Shown here piece after piece: positions 15,234-24,004 of a stretch of 56,499 nt of DNA. This stretch comes from Lachnospiraceae bacterium. GTDB taxonomy: Bacteria; Bacillota; Clostridia; Lachnospirales; Lachnospiraceae. The translations under genes were made by a program, and so were the position numbers. Position 1 is the first letter of the stretch. Each line of letters opens with the position of its first letter. The notes under the pieces were generated by a model. That model was not told where the DNA came from, did no database searches, and saw only the letters and a program-made list of their open reading frames with translations. The stretch is from the NCBI GenBank assembly GCA_017612555.1, contig JAGAFR010000008.1:1-56499 (forward strand). Direction: 5' to 3'.

Positions 15234-15280
15234 GAGACTCGGCCACTGCATGACAGCAGACGGGCAGAGTCTTTTTCTTT
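15234..15280 (+). terminator. Rho-independent terminator ending the sulfur island
   Basis: AGACTC (15235-15240) pairs with GAGTCT (15267-15272), with GCC / GGC pairing inside, and is followed by TTTTTCTTT. It lies 26 bases after the cysE stop. Confidence 0.65.
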
Positions 15281-15307
15281 ATGACTTTCATTTAAATGTG
15301 ATATAAT
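15279..15307 (+). promoter_or_regulatory. Promoter before the flavin-nucleotide-binding gene
   Basis: A consensus TATAAT (15302-15307) preceded at 17 bases by a weak TTATGA. It follows the terminator and leads into the PNPOx-like gene. Confidence 0.4.
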
Positions 15308-15355
15308 TTAAAACAGTAAGCTCGGGAAGATTATGAGAAAAGGAGATGCAAAATC

Positions 15356-15751
15356 ATGATGGAAAGAGTAGAACGATTCCTGAAGGAAGCACAGACTTAT
15401 TATCTGGCAACGGTGGATGGGGACCAGCCCAGAGTAAGACCCTTTGGTACGATCAATGTGTTTGAGGGAAAAATGTATATTCAGACGGGAAAGGTGAAGG
15501 ATGTATCAAAGCAGATACACGCCAACCCCAAGTTCGAGTTATGTGCATTCAAGGACGGTGAGTGGCTTCGAGTTGCCGGAGAGCTTGTCGAGGATGACAG
15601 GCGCGAGGCAAGACAATCGATGCTTGACGCTTATCCTTCCCTTCAGGGCATGTATTCCGCAGACGACGGCAATACCGAGGTATTCTACGTTAAGAATGCG
15701 AAGGCGACATTTTCATCATTTACAAAAGCGCCCGAAACGGTAGAATTCTAA
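15356..15751 (+). CDS. Pyridoxamine 5'-phosphate oxidase-like FMN-binding protein
   Basis: A 131-residue split-barrel flavin protein: YYLATVDGDQPRVRPFG and MYIQTGKVKDVSKQI are typical of the PNPOx-like family that binds FMN and reduces small substrates. True PdxH is longer and has a C-terminal dimerisation segment missing here, so the role is general and unknown. The start is ATGATG with AAGGAG upstream; the second ATG is equally possible. It begins a unit that seems to run into the cell-wall and replication genes (19-base gap). Confidence 0.85.
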   Translation: MMERVERFLKEAQTYYLATVDGDQPRVRPFGTINVFEGKMYIQTGKVKDVSKQIHANPKFELCAFKDGEWLRVAGELVEDDRREARQSMLDAYPSLQGMYSADDGNTEVFYVKNAKATFSSFTKAPETVEF

Positions 15752-15770
15752 GACACAGGTAAGACAACTT

Positions 15771-16982
15771 ATGTATGCCATAAGACTTGAGTTGGGACGC
15801 GAGCTCGAAGACCTTTTGTTTCGCAACATGCAGGCCAAGCGTGACGAAGAGGAGCTTGCGGAACTTAAATACAGAGCAAAACGTGCGTGGTATATCCGTA
15901 AAATATCGAAGCTGGCAGGTTTTCTGGGGTTCTTCATAGGAATCCTTATTTTTGTGTTTGCGGATATTTCAAAGTACCATGAGCTTAAGGAGATAGAAGA
16001 GCGCAACTCAAAACGGCAGACATTTGTAGCGGCTCACCCGATGATCGATATTACCGTTCTCGAGGAAGAACGAGAGAAGGAAAGGCAGATTGAGGAGCGA
16101 AAAAGCACGCAGTACTATGCGGCAGAGACGTCGGAGACAACAGGCATGGGCGAAGACGTGATCAGCCAGTACGGTATAGTGATCGATGTCAATAACGATA
16201 CGATACTGGCGGCTCGGGACGGTAAGACACGTATGTACCCGGCGTCCATGACAAAAGTCATGACGGTACTCGTGGCGGCTGAGAATATCCCTGAAGAAAA
16301 GCTTGATGAGGAAGTTACGGTAACTCCCGAAGTCAATTACTATGCGAGCAGCCATGGAGCGAGTCGTGTGGGTTTTGTCGATAACGAGACGGTAAAAGTA
16401 AGGGATCTGTTTTACGGAACGATACTTCCGTCGGGAGCGGATGCGGCTGTAACGCTTGCCACATATGTTGCCGGAAGCCATGAAGCGTTTGTTGACATGA
16501 TGAATGAGAGAGTTGCGGAACTGGGACTTTCCGATACGACGCACTTTACGAACTGCGTAGGTCTGTTTGACAATGATCATTACAGCACATGTTACGATAT
16601 GGCGATGATCATGCATGCAGCCATTAATACCCCGCTTTGCAGAGAAGTCATGTCCACAAGGACATACACAACAACCCCGACGGATCAGCATCCCAACGGA
16701 ATCGAGATATCAAACTGGTTCCTAAGAAGAGCCGAGGACAAGCCGATCGGTGCGACGCTCATGTGTGCCAAGACCGGTTATGTCAAAGAATCCGGCAACT
16801 GTGCAACCAGCTATGCCAGGGATGATAAAGGTAACGATATCATAATAGTCACAGGTAATTCCAACGGCAGTTGGCGATGCATATATGATCATATCGCGCT
16901 GTATCGCAAGTTTTTCCCTGATTTTGATCCGTCATCGGCAGATGCCGGAAAAGAAGCGGCTGAGGCCGGTGAAGAAAACTGA
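15771..16982 (+). CDS. D-alanyl-D-alanine carboxypeptidase (peptidase S11)
   Basis: A 403-residue penicillin-binding carboxypeptidase that trims the terminal D-Ala from peptidoglycan stem peptides. Instead of a cleaved signal it has a charged N-terminus (residues 1-45) and one transmembrane helix (about 46-66: LAGFLGFFIGILIFVF), putting the catalytic domain outside. Ser159-Met-Thr-Lys162 is the S-x-x-K motif; the S-x-N position reads SGADAA near 221; KTG occurs in CAKTGYVKESGN. A long linker with coiled-coil character (about 70-125) separates membrane and enzyme. It belongs to the DacF-like group of Firmicutes. Confidence 0.92.
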   Translation: MYAIRLELGRELEDLLFRNMQAKRDEEELAELKYRAKRAWYIRKISKLAGFLGFFIGILIFVFADISKYHELKEIEERNSKRQTFVAAHPMIDITVLEEEREKERQIEERKSTQYYAAETSETTGMGEDVISQYGIVIDVNNDTILAARDGKTRMYPASMTKVMTVLVAAENIPEEKLDEEVTVTPEVNYYASSHGASRVGFVDNETVKVRDLFYGTILPSGADAAVTLATYVAGSHEAFVDMMNERVAELGLSDTTHFTNCVGLFDNDHYSTCYDMAMIMHAAINTPLCREVMSTRTYTTTPTDQHPNGIEISNWFLRRAEDKPIGATLMCAKTGYVKESGNCATSYARDDKGNDIIIVTGNSNGSWRCIYDHIALYRKFFPDFDPSSADAGKEAAEAGEEN

Positions 16983-17027
16983 AAAATAAAAAAAGGAAAT
17001 CTCACTCGGACACGTAATATATCTAAT

Positions 17028-18038
17028 ATGATGACTATACGTGAAGAACTTGAGCAGTGGGAGAATAAATACCTGTCGCCGTATGCGTCCAAGAGCGCGG
17101 AGTCGGCCGGCAGGGATATCGAAGAAGAAGAATGCGATATCAGGCCTGTGTACCAGAGAGACCGTGACAGGATCCTTCACAGCAATTCCTTCAGAAGGCT
17201 CAAGGATAAGACACAGGTTTTTCTGGCGCCGGAAGGTGACCACTACAGAACACGTCTTACACATACCCTTGAAGTATCACAGAATGCCAGAACGATAGCC
17301 AAAGCGCTCAGACTTAACGAGGATCTTACGGAAGCTATAGCGCTTGGACATGATATCGGACACACACCGTTCGGTCATGCGGGAGAGCGCGCTCTTGCCA
17401 GAGTCTGCCCCGAGGGCTTCGAGCATAATGTGCAGTCGGTCCGTATAGTTGAGATCCTGGAAAAAAGAGGCCAGGGTCTTAATCTTACCAAAGAGGTAAG
17501 GGACGGTATCCTTAACCATAAGACAAAAGGGATGCCTTCGACACTTGAAGGCAAGATCGTAAGGTTTTCCGATAAGATCGCATACATACATCATGATATG
17601 GATGATGCCATAAGAGGAAAGATACTCAGCGAAGAAGATATACCGAAGGAACTGCGCAACACTCTCGGAAATACGACGACCAAAAGATTTGACTGTTTTA
17701 CTCATGATATAATCAGGAATTCCGCAGACCGTGATGATATCCTTATGTCCGATGAGATAGGGCAGGCCATGGCGGAACTTCGCAGCTTCATGTTCGAAAG
17801 AGTGTACACCAATCCGAAGGTTAAGAGCGAGGAAGTAAAAGCCGAGCGCCTTGTGGAGTTTTTGTATGATTATTTTCTTCATCAACCGGATAAGCTTCCG
17901 AGTGAGTACATGATGCTCGTAAGAGAACGCGATACCAGTCTGGAAAGGGCAGTATGCGATTATGTATCGTCCATGTCAGACAGGTATGCCGTCGGAGTTT
18001 TCAACGAGTTGTTCCTGCCGAGTTCGTGGCGGGATTAA
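17028..18038 (+). CDS. Deoxyguanosinetriphosphate triphosphohydrolase-like HD protein
   Basis: A 336-residue dGTPase-family protein. HTLEVSQNARTIAKAL and LGHDIGHTPFGHAGE give the HD-domain metal site, and the N-terminal RDRILHSNSFRRLKDKTQVF is the family signature. These enzymes hydrolyse dNTPs to nucleosides and triphosphate and influence dNTP pools. The length matches the short type-2 branch. The start has no clear ribosome site; an AAAGGA sits about 30 bases away. The gene directly precedes dnaG in the macromolecular synthesis block, a common clostridial order. Confidence 0.92.
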   Translation: MMTIREELEQWENKYLSPYASKSAESAGRDIEEEECDIRPVYQRDRDRILHSNSFRRLKDKTQVFLAPEGDHYRTRLTHTLEVSQNARTIAKALRLNEDLTEAIALGHDIGHTPFGHAGERALARVCPEGFEHNVQSVRIVEILEKRGQGLNLTKEVRDGILNHKTKGMPSTLEGKIVRFSDKIAYIHHDMDDAIRGKILSEEDIPKELRNTLGNTTTKRFDCFTHDIIRNSADRDDILMSDEIGQAMAELRSFMFERVYTNPKVKSEEVKAERLVEFLYDYFLHQPDKLPSEYMMLVRERDTSLERAVCDYVSSMSDRYAVGVFNELFLPSSWRD

Positions 18039-18050
18039 GGGGGAGTATCG

Positions 18051-19883
18051 GTGTATTATCCGGATGAACTGGTCGAGGAAGTCAGACAGAGAAGTGATAT
18101 CGTTGATGTGATCTCTTCATATGTCCGTCTGACCAGAAGAGGCAGTAATTATTTCGGCTTATGTCCGTTCCATAATGAGAAGACCGGATCCTTTTCGGTC
18201 ACGCCGTCCAAGCAGATGTTTTACTGTTTCGGCTGCCACGAGGGCGGAAATGTCATAAGCTTTATACAAAAATATGAGAACGCGACTTTTCAGGAAGCGG
18301 TTAAGATACTCGCGGATCGTGCCGGAATGGCACTTCCCGAATCGACGGATGCGACAGCGCGCGAGCGTGAAAATCGCCGGGCGCAGCTTCTTGCGATAAA
18401 CAAGGAAGCAGCCAAGTATTACTACGCGCAGCTTAGAAGCGATTCGGGAAAGCGCGGCATGGAATACCTTATAGGAAGAGGACTTTCCGATGAGACGATG
18501 CAGCGGTTTGGGCTTGGATTTGCCAGATCCACACGCGATGAGACATACAGATATCTGAAGAGCAAAGGATATCCGGATGATCTTTTGCGGGAGAGCGGAT
18601 TGTTCAGCTTTCGCGAAGACCGCGGGATGACGGATAAGTTCTGGAACCGCGTGATCTTTCCCATCATGGATGTGGGACAGCGCGTCATAGGATTTGGCGG
18701 GCGAGTCATGGGAGACGGGGAGCCGAAGTACTTAAACTCTCCGGAAACACCGATATTTGATAAGAGCCGTAACCTGTACGGATTAAACATTGCCAAGAGT
18801 TCCAAGGCAAAGAACATAATAATCTGCGAAGGATATATGGATGTCATATCACTCCATCAGGCGGGATTTGATCAGGCAGTTGCATCCCTCGGAACGGCAT
18901 TTACCTCGGGGCATGCGAATCTGATCGCCAGATATGCCAAGGTCAATGTCAGACAGGGAGAGATACAGCGGTACAAGGATATCCTCCTTTGTTACGACTC
19001 GGACGGCGCAGGTGTAGACGCCGCCAAGAGAGCACTTTCGATATTATCGGAGGCAGGTCTTCGGGCCAAGGTCATCGATATGAGACCTTACAAAGATCCC
19101 GATGAGTTCATCAAGGGGCTTGGCGCCGAAGAGTTCCAAAAGCGCATAGATGATGCGGAAAACGGCTTCATGTATGAGATCAGGATGCTTGAAGGCGAGT
19201 ATGATATGAAGGATCCCTCGGGAAAGAGCTCGTTTATCACGGATGTGGCAACAAGGCTGCTTAGGTTCGAGGATCCGGTCGAGAGAGACAATTACGTCGG
19301 ATTGGTCTCGTACAAGTATGATGTTTCGGCTGAATCCGTTAATGAAGTCATTAAAAAACAGGCACTTGCCGGAACCGGCGTAACCATAAAGCCGCGGCCC
19401 ATATCAACACGAAACGGCAAGAACGATATGATCGAGGCTGCAAGTCTTCCGCAGACAAGACTCCTGTCGTGGCTGTGTGATGAACCGGCTATATACAAAG
19501 TGGTAAACAGATACATCACGGCAGATGATTTTGCGGATCCGCTGTACCGGGAAGTCGCCGCGATACTGTTTGAACAGCTTGAGAAAGGGCATTGTGATCC
19601 GGCCGATATAATAAGCGTGTTCCCGGAGGAGGAGCAGCAGCGCAGGATAGCGGAAGCTTTCCACCAGAGCATCGGAGACCTTGAAAGTCTTGCCATGAAA
19701 GAGATGGCGCTTCGGGATCTGATGATCAATATCAAGCAGTTATCACTTACAAGAAATGACCGAAGTGACAGTGATTTCGGATATATTATAAAAATACGCG
19801 GAGAGCTTGAGGAACTCAAAAGAGTTAAGATCGATCTGCAGGATATCGATCGATCCACGGCATTTTCGCAGAAAGAGGAGTAA
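18051..19883 (+). CDS. dnaG: DNA primase
   Basis: A 610-residue primase that makes RNA primers at the fork. The zinc finger is Cys38-x2-His41 ... Cys59-x2-Cys62 (CPFH, CFGC). The RNA polymerase domain follows, and the TOPRIM part is seen as IIICEGYMDVISLHQAGF and LLCYDSDGAG. Between ARYAK and DILLCYD there is a short insertion (VNVRQGEIQRYK) that I do not recall in other primases. The C-terminal helicase-binding region is present. The start is GTG at 18051 with GGGGGAG upstream. rpoD begins at the next base after its stop. Confidence 0.97.
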   Translation: MYYPDELVEEVRQRSDIVDVISSYVRLTRRGSNYFGLCPFHNEKTGSFSVTPSKQMFYCFGCHEGGNVISFIQKYENATFQEAVKILADRAGMALPESTDATARERENRRAQLLAINKEAAKYYYAQLRSDSGKRGMEYLIGRGLSDETMQRFGLGFARSTRDETYRYLKSKGYPDDLLRESGLFSFREDRGMTDKFWNRVIFPIMDVGQRVIGFGGRVMGDGEPKYLNSPETPIFDKSRNLYGLNIAKSSKAKNIIICEGYMDVISLHQAGFDQAVASLGTAFTSGHANLIARYAKVNVRQGEIQRYKDILLCYDSDGAGVDAAKRALSILSEAGLRAKVIDMRPYKDPDEFIKGLGAEEFQKRIDDAENGFMYEIRMLEGEYDMKDPSGKSSFITDVATRLLRFEDPVERDNYVGLVSYKYDVSAESVNEVIKKQALAGTGVTIKPRPISTRNGKNDMIEAASLPQTRLLSWLCDEPAIYKVVNRYITADDFADPLYREVAAILFEQLEKGHCDPADIISVFPEEEQQRRIAEAFHQSIGDLESLAMKEMALRDLMINIKQLSLTRNDRSDSDFGYIIKIRGELEELKRVKIDLQDIDRSTAFSQKEE

Positions 19884-21011
19884 ATGAAGAAAACAGAAGA
19901 AGACACACAAAAGAAATTTGAGGAGCGTCTTGCGCAGCTCAAAGGATTTGCAAAGAAAAAGAAAAACGTCCTTGAGCCGGCCGAGATTGCCGATTTCTTC
20001 AGCGAGTATGAACTTACCGAAGATAACTTCGACAGGATCTACGAGTTCCTTGAACAGAACGGTATAGACCTTCTGAGGATCGTTGAAGAAGAGGAAGAAG
20101 ACGTCCCCGATGACGAGATCGATCTGTCAGAGGAGGAAGAGGTCGATGTCGAAAATATCGATCTGTCCGTTCCCGACGGCGTATCGATCGAGGATCCTGT
20201 CCGTATGTATCTGAAGGAGATCGGTAAAGTTCCGCTTCTTACCGCAGAGGAAGAGATCGAACTGGCCAAGAGGATGGAAGACGGTGATGAGGTTGCCAAG
20301 AAGCGTCTTGCGGAGGCAAACCTCCGTCTTGTCGTATCCATTGCAAAGCGTTATGTCGGACGCGGAATGCTGTTCCTCGATCTGATACAGGAAGGTAATC
20401 TCGGACTTATCAAAGCCGTTGAAAAGTTCGATTATACAAAAGGATACAAGTTCAGTACGTATGCAACATGGTGGATCCGCCAGGCTATAACAAGAGCCAT
20501 CGCCGATCAGGCCAGGACGATCAGAATACCCGTGCATATGGTCGAGACGATCAATAAGCTGATAAGAGTCAGCAGACAGCTTCTTCAGGAACTGGGACGT
20601 GAACCAACCCCGGAGGAGATAGCTGAAGAGATGAACCTTCCGGTAGAGCGCGTAAGAGAGATCCTGAAGATATCACAGGAGCCCGTTTCGCTTGAGACAC
20701 CTATAGGTGAGGAAGAAGACAGTCATCTCGGTGATTTTATACAGGATGATAATGTACCGGTACCTGCCGAAGCTGCAGCATTTACTCTTCTGAAAGAGCA
20801 GCTTGTGGAGGTGCTTGAGACGCTTACGGACAGAGAACAGAAGGTCTTAAGGCTTCGTTTCGGTCTTGATGACGGAAGAGCACGTACGCTTGAGGAAGTG
20901 GGCAAGGAGTTTAACGTAACCCGTGAGCGTATCAGACAGATAGAAGCCAAGGCACTCAGAAAACTGCGTCATCCGTCGCGTTCCAAGAAGCTTCGTGATT
21001 ATCTGGACTGA
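19884..21011 (+). CDS. rpoD: RNA polymerase primary sigma factor
   Basis: A 375-residue primary sigma factor (sigma-A/sigma-70). A short acidic region 1.1 occupies the N-terminus. Region 2 includes [18 protein letters not shown] for -10 melting, region 3 [15 protein letters not shown], and region 4 [20 protein letters not shown] for -35 contact. It starts immediately after the dnaG stop, with GAGGAG inside dnaG as ribosome site, so the genes are translationally linked. trmK follows 3 bases later. Size is typical of Firmicutes. Confidence 0.98.
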   Translation: MKKTEEDTQKKFEERLAQLKGFAKKKKNVLEPAEIADFFSEYELTEDNFDRIYEFLEQNGIDLLRIVEEEEEDVPDDEIDLSEEEEVDVENIDLSVPDGVSIEDPVRMYLKEIGKVPLLTAEEEIELAKRMEDGDEVAKKRLAEANLRLVVSIAKRYVGRGMLFLDLIQEGNLGLIKAVEKFDYTKGYKFSTYATWWIRQAITRAIADQARTIRIPVHMVETINKLIRVSRQLLQELGREPTPEEIAEEMNLPVERVREILKISQEPVSLETPIGEEEDSHLGDFIQDDNVPVPAEAAAFTLLKEQLVEVLETLTDREQKVLRLRFGLDDGRARTLEEVGKEFNVTRERIRQIEAKALRKLRHPSRSKKLRDYLD

Positions 21012-21014
21012 TCT

Positions 21015-21749
21015 ATGGCGATATTATCAGACAGACTAAAAGCTGTTGCCGAAATGATAACGCCGGGCCTTCCTGTTGCCGATATAGGATGTGATCATGC
21101 ATATCTTCCGATCCATCTGGCAAAAGAAGATATAAGCCCGCGAATCATTGCCTGTGACATCAATGCGGGACCGATACTGCGTGCCAAGGAAAACATTGAT
21201 GACGTGGAACTGGGGGATCGTATCGAAGTCAGACAGGGAGACGGTCTGTCAGTGATAGAGCCCGGAGAAGTTTCGTCCGTTGTCATTGCGGGAATGGGCG
21301 GCAGGCTCATGATGAAGATACTGACCGAGGGAGAAGGTGTTCTTCGAAGTGTGTCCGAGATCATAATGGAACCGCAGTCGGAAGTCGGATCCCTTCGTCA
21401 TTTTCTGCAGGACAGAGGCTTTCGGATAATCAGTGAAAGCATGGTGAGCGAAGATGACAAGTTCTATCCGGTCATCAAAGCGGTTCCGGGACAGATGGAC
21501 TGGGACAGGGAGATATACTTCAGATACGGCAAGATACTCCTTCGGGAAGAAAATCCCGTGCTTCACGAATTCCTGCTCCGTGAAAAACAGTATCTTGGAG
21601 ACCTTCTCATCGAACTGTCCGAGAATGAGGAGATACCCCATGTTTTTGTAAGAATGGAAGAGGTCAAGACGGACCTGTCGCTTAATACGGATGCACTGTG
21701 TCTTGTGTCCGAACCGGGCCTCTTTGAAGCAACACGGGAGATAAATTGA
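21015..21749 (+). CDS. trmK: tRNA (adenine(22)-N1)-methyltransferase
   Basis: A 244-residue Rossmann-fold methyltransferase of the TrmK family, which methylates A22 in tRNA D-loops using SAM. LPVADIGCDHAYLPIHLA is motif I, IIACDINAGPI motif II and VVIAGMGGRLMMKIL the G-M-G-G family signature. NPPY-type motifs are absent, as expected for TrmK. It follows rpoD after 3 bases, the conserved position for trmK in Firmicutes, with no obvious ribosome site, so translation is likely coupled. Confidence 0.93.
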   Translation: MAILSDRLKAVAEMITPGLPVADIGCDHAYLPIHLAKEDISPRIIACDINAGPILRAKENIDDVELGDRIEVRQGDGLSVIEPGEVSSVVIAGMGGRLMMKILTEGEGVLRSVSEIIMEPQSEVGSLRHFLQDRGFRIISESMVSEDDKFYPVIKAVPGQMDWDREIYFRYGKILLREENPVLHEFLLREKQYLGDLLIELSENEEIPHVFVRMEEVKTDLSLNTDALCLVSEPGLFEATREIN

Positions 21750-21776
21750 TAGGGATCACAGCGCAAGAAAGGGGAT

Positions 21777-23441
21777 ATGACTATGAGAACTGTTACGGTT
21801 ACGATCCACAACAACGAATACGAGTATGAAGCAGGTACTACCTACGAGCAGATCGTAAAGGATTTTCAGAAGGATTACGATGCCAAGATCGTGCTTGTGT
21901 CGGTAGACGGAAGACTCAGAGAGCTTCACAAGATACTGTCGAATGACTGCACGATCGAATTCGTTACGCTCGCCGAGAAGATCGGAATGGAAACGTACAG
22001 AAGAAGTGCGACTTTCCTGCTCGTAAAGGCTGTTCACGATGTGATCGGACCCGACAGTAAAAATCATATTGTTGCACAGTATACGGTTGGACGAGGACTC
22101 TTGTGTAAGCTCATCGATGTCGATGTGACCGAGCAGTTCATGAGAAGTGTACATGCGAGAATGGATGAACTCATCTCTCAGAACATTCCGATATGGAAGA
22201 CATCGTATTCGGTTGATGAGGCACGTAAGATCTTTGCGGAAGCCGGAATGGAAGATAAGGTAAAACTGTTCAAGTTCAGACGTGCTTCCAAGGTCAATGT
22301 ATATTCCATAGGTGATTATAAAGACTACTATTACGGATATATGGTTCCGTCAACAGGATACATCACACACTATGAACTGTATTCATATGATGAAGGTATA
22401 ATACTTCAGCTTCCTTCAAGACACTCACCCAACGTCGTTCCTCCCAAGACGGAGTCTCCGAAACTTCAGAAGACCCTTCAGGATACGAGCAACTGGGGTG
22501 AGAGCATCGGTATCGAGGATGTCGGTGATCTTAACGAGATGATTTGTAATGAAGGTGTTCAGGATGTTGTTCTTCTTCAAGAAGCATACATGGAGAGCAA
22601 AATCGCCGAGATCGCCAAGGATATAATAACAAAGGGCGGCAGAAAGTTCATAATGATCGCGGGACCGTCATCTTCCGGAAAGACATCATTTTCATACAGA
22701 CTGTCCATACAGCTTCGTGCACTGGGACTCAGACCGCATCCCATCGCACTTGACAATTATTTCAAGAACAGGGAAGATACACCGAAGGATGAGAACGGCG
22801 ATTATGATTTTGAATGTCTCGAAGCAATTGACGTAGAGCAGTTCAACAAGGATATGCTTCAGCTCCTGGCGGGAGAGACGGTTGAACTTCCTTCGTTCAA
22901 TTTCAAGACCGGCAAGCGTGAATACAAGGGTGATTATAAGCGACTTGCGGAAAATGATATACTTGTCATCGAGGGCATACACGGACTGAATGAAAAGATG
23001 TCATATGCGCTTCCGGCTGACTGCAAATACAAGATATACATTTCGGCACTTACGGCGCTTAACGTTGATGAACACAACAGGATAGCCACAACTGATGTAA
23101 GACTCCTTAGAAGGATGGTACGTGATAACAGAACACGGGGAACAAGCGCATCCGGAACACTTAATATGTGGCGCAGTGTCAGACGAGGAGAAGAAAAGTA
23201 TATTTTCCCTTTCCAGGAAGGTGCGGATGCCATATTCAACTCGGCACTCATATATGAACTCTCGGTACTCAAGCTCTATGCGGAGCCGCTCCTGTTCGGT
23301 ATCAGCAAGGAAGATCCGCAGTACTATGAGGCAAAGAGATTGCTCAAATTCCTTGATTACTTCCTCGGAATGACGAGCGAAGGATTGCCGAACAATTCAC
23401 TCATACGAGAATTCGTGGGTGGATCGATTTTCAACGTTTAA
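21777..23441 (+). CDS. TGS-domain uridine kinase-like nucleoside kinase
   Basis: A 554-residue protein in which a TGS-like N-terminal region (VTVTIHNNEYEYEAGTTYEQ, residues 1-60), and a region resembling the threonyl-tRNA synthetase second additional domain, precede a P-loop kinase. The Walker A is GPSSSGKTSF at about residues 300-309, followed by HPIALDNYFKNRED and VIEGIHGLN, as in uridine kinase/phosphoribulokinase. This architecture is common in Clostridia; the substrate is presumed to be a nucleoside. AAAGGGG precedes the ATG. rnpB begins 30 bases after its stop. Confidence 0.88.
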   Translation: MTMRTVTVTIHNNEYEYEAGTTYEQIVKDFQKDYDAKIVLVSVDGRLRELHKILSNDCTIEFVTLAEKIGMETYRRSATFLLVKAVHDVIGPDSKNHIVAQYTVGRGLLCKLIDVDVTEQFMRSVHARMDELISQNIPIWKTSYSVDEARKIFAEAGMEDKVKLFKFRRASKVNVYSIGDYKDYYYGYMVPSTGYITHYELYSYDEGIILQLPSRHSPNVVPPKTESPKLQKTLQDTSNWGESIGIEDVGDLNEMICNEGVQDVVLLQEAYMESKIAEIAKDIITKGGRKFIMIAGPSSSGKTSFSYRLSIQLRALGLRPHPIALDNYFKNREDTPKDENGDYDFECLEAIDVEQFNKDMLQLLAGETVELPSFNFKTGKREYKGDYKRLAENDILVIEGIHGLNEKMSYALPADCKYKIYISALTALNVDEHNRIATTDVRLLRRMVRDNRTRGTSASGTLNMWRSVRRGEEKYIFPFQEGADAIFNSALIYELSVLKLYAEPLLFGISKEDPQYYEAKRLLKFLDYFLGMTSEGLPNNSLIREFVGGSIFNV

Positions 23442-23445
23442 TGCG

Positions 23446-23481
23446 TGTCACGATCGCTTCGCGATCGTGACATAGAATACC
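23446..23481 (+). repeat. Left arm of the inverted repeat bracketing rnpB
   Basis: Bases 23446-23472 form a 12-bp palindrome TGTCACGATCGC / GCGATCGTGACA with loop TTC. Together with the next nine bases they are the inverse of 23897-23932. The two arms differ at two positions (TCGC versus TTGC), which keep each arm's own hairpin perfect but place one C-A mismatch and one G-U pair between the arms. Confidence 0.8.
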
Positions 23482-23907
23482 AGACAATCGCTTGAAATAC
23501 AGAGGAAAGTCCGGGCTTCGCAGGGCAGGATGCCGGATAACGTCCGGTGGAGGTGACTCTAAGGAAAGTGCAACAGAAAATATACCGCTCTATGAAGATA
23601 GGAGGGGCCCACTGTGTGGGAGGAACCTGTCTTCACCGCGAGACCCTATTCTGCGAAAGCAGAATTTGATTGTCGAGCGTCCTCGTAAAGAGGTATGAGT
23701 AAGGGTGAAATGGCAGTGTAAGAGACTACCGCCCGGGTGGTAACACGCGGGGCAGTGTAAACCCCATCCGAAGCAAGACCAAGAAGAAGCGATACGGTTG
23801 CCCGCCGTGCTTCGGGTAGGTCGCTTGAGGTCGTCGGTAACGGCGATCCTAGATAGATGATTGTCACGGGATTTTCCCGTACAGAACCCGGCTTATGGTA
23901 TTCTATG
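23471..23907 (+). ncRNA. rnpB: RNase P RNA, class A
   Basis: The catalytic RNA that matures tRNA 5' ends. The universal segments are visible: GAGGAAAGTCCGGGCT near 23502, GGATAACGTCCGG near 23536, GGAAAGTGCAACAGAAA near 23563, GTAAGGGTGAAA near 23699, AAACCCCATCCGAAGCAAG near 23759 and ACAGAACCCGGCTTA near 23881. P1 pairs CATAGAATACC (23471-23481) with GGTATTCTATG (23897-23907). At about 437 nt it is longer than usual because the P12 region holds a dispersed two-hairpin element (23594-23681). Exact ends are inferred from P1. Confidence 0.95.
23594..23681 (+). repeat. Two-hairpin dispersed element, copy B, inside RNase P RNA P12
   Basis: Hairpin 1 pairs GAAGATAGG with CCTGTCTTC, has a purine internal loop (AGGGG / AGGAA) and an inner stem CCCAC / GTGGG with loop TGT. 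CACCGCGAGACC follows, then hairpin 2 (ATTCTGC GAAA GCAGAAT) and the tail TTGTCGAGCGTCC. It sits between ATACCGC and GTAAGGGTGAAA of rnpB, where most class A RNAs have a short P12 stem. The match to copies A, C and D includes compensatory changes in the outer stem. Confidence 0.8.
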
Positions 23908-23932
23908 TCACGATTGCGAAGCAATCGTGACA
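23897..23932 (+). repeat. Right arm of the inverted repeat bracketing rnpB
   Basis: GGTATTCTATG, the 3' strand of P1, runs into a palindrome TGTCACGATTGC / GCAATCGTGACA with loop GAA (23906-23932). No T-run follows, so it is not an ordinary terminator; it could be a processing hairpin or allow an extended P1. Confidence 0.8.
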
Positions 23933-23937
23933 AGGCT

Positions 23938-23968
23938 ACATCAATATCAGCTTTATCGATGTTGATGT
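23938..23968 (+). other. Hairpin in the leader of the histidine kinase gene
   Basis: ACATCAATATC pairs over 11 bp (one G-U) with GATGTTGATGT around a 9-base loop. It lies between rnpB and the kinase start, with no T-run after it. Confidence 0.5.
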
Positions 23969-24004
23969 TGGTAATGAAGAAGTCTACAAATTTAGGAACC
24001 CAAA

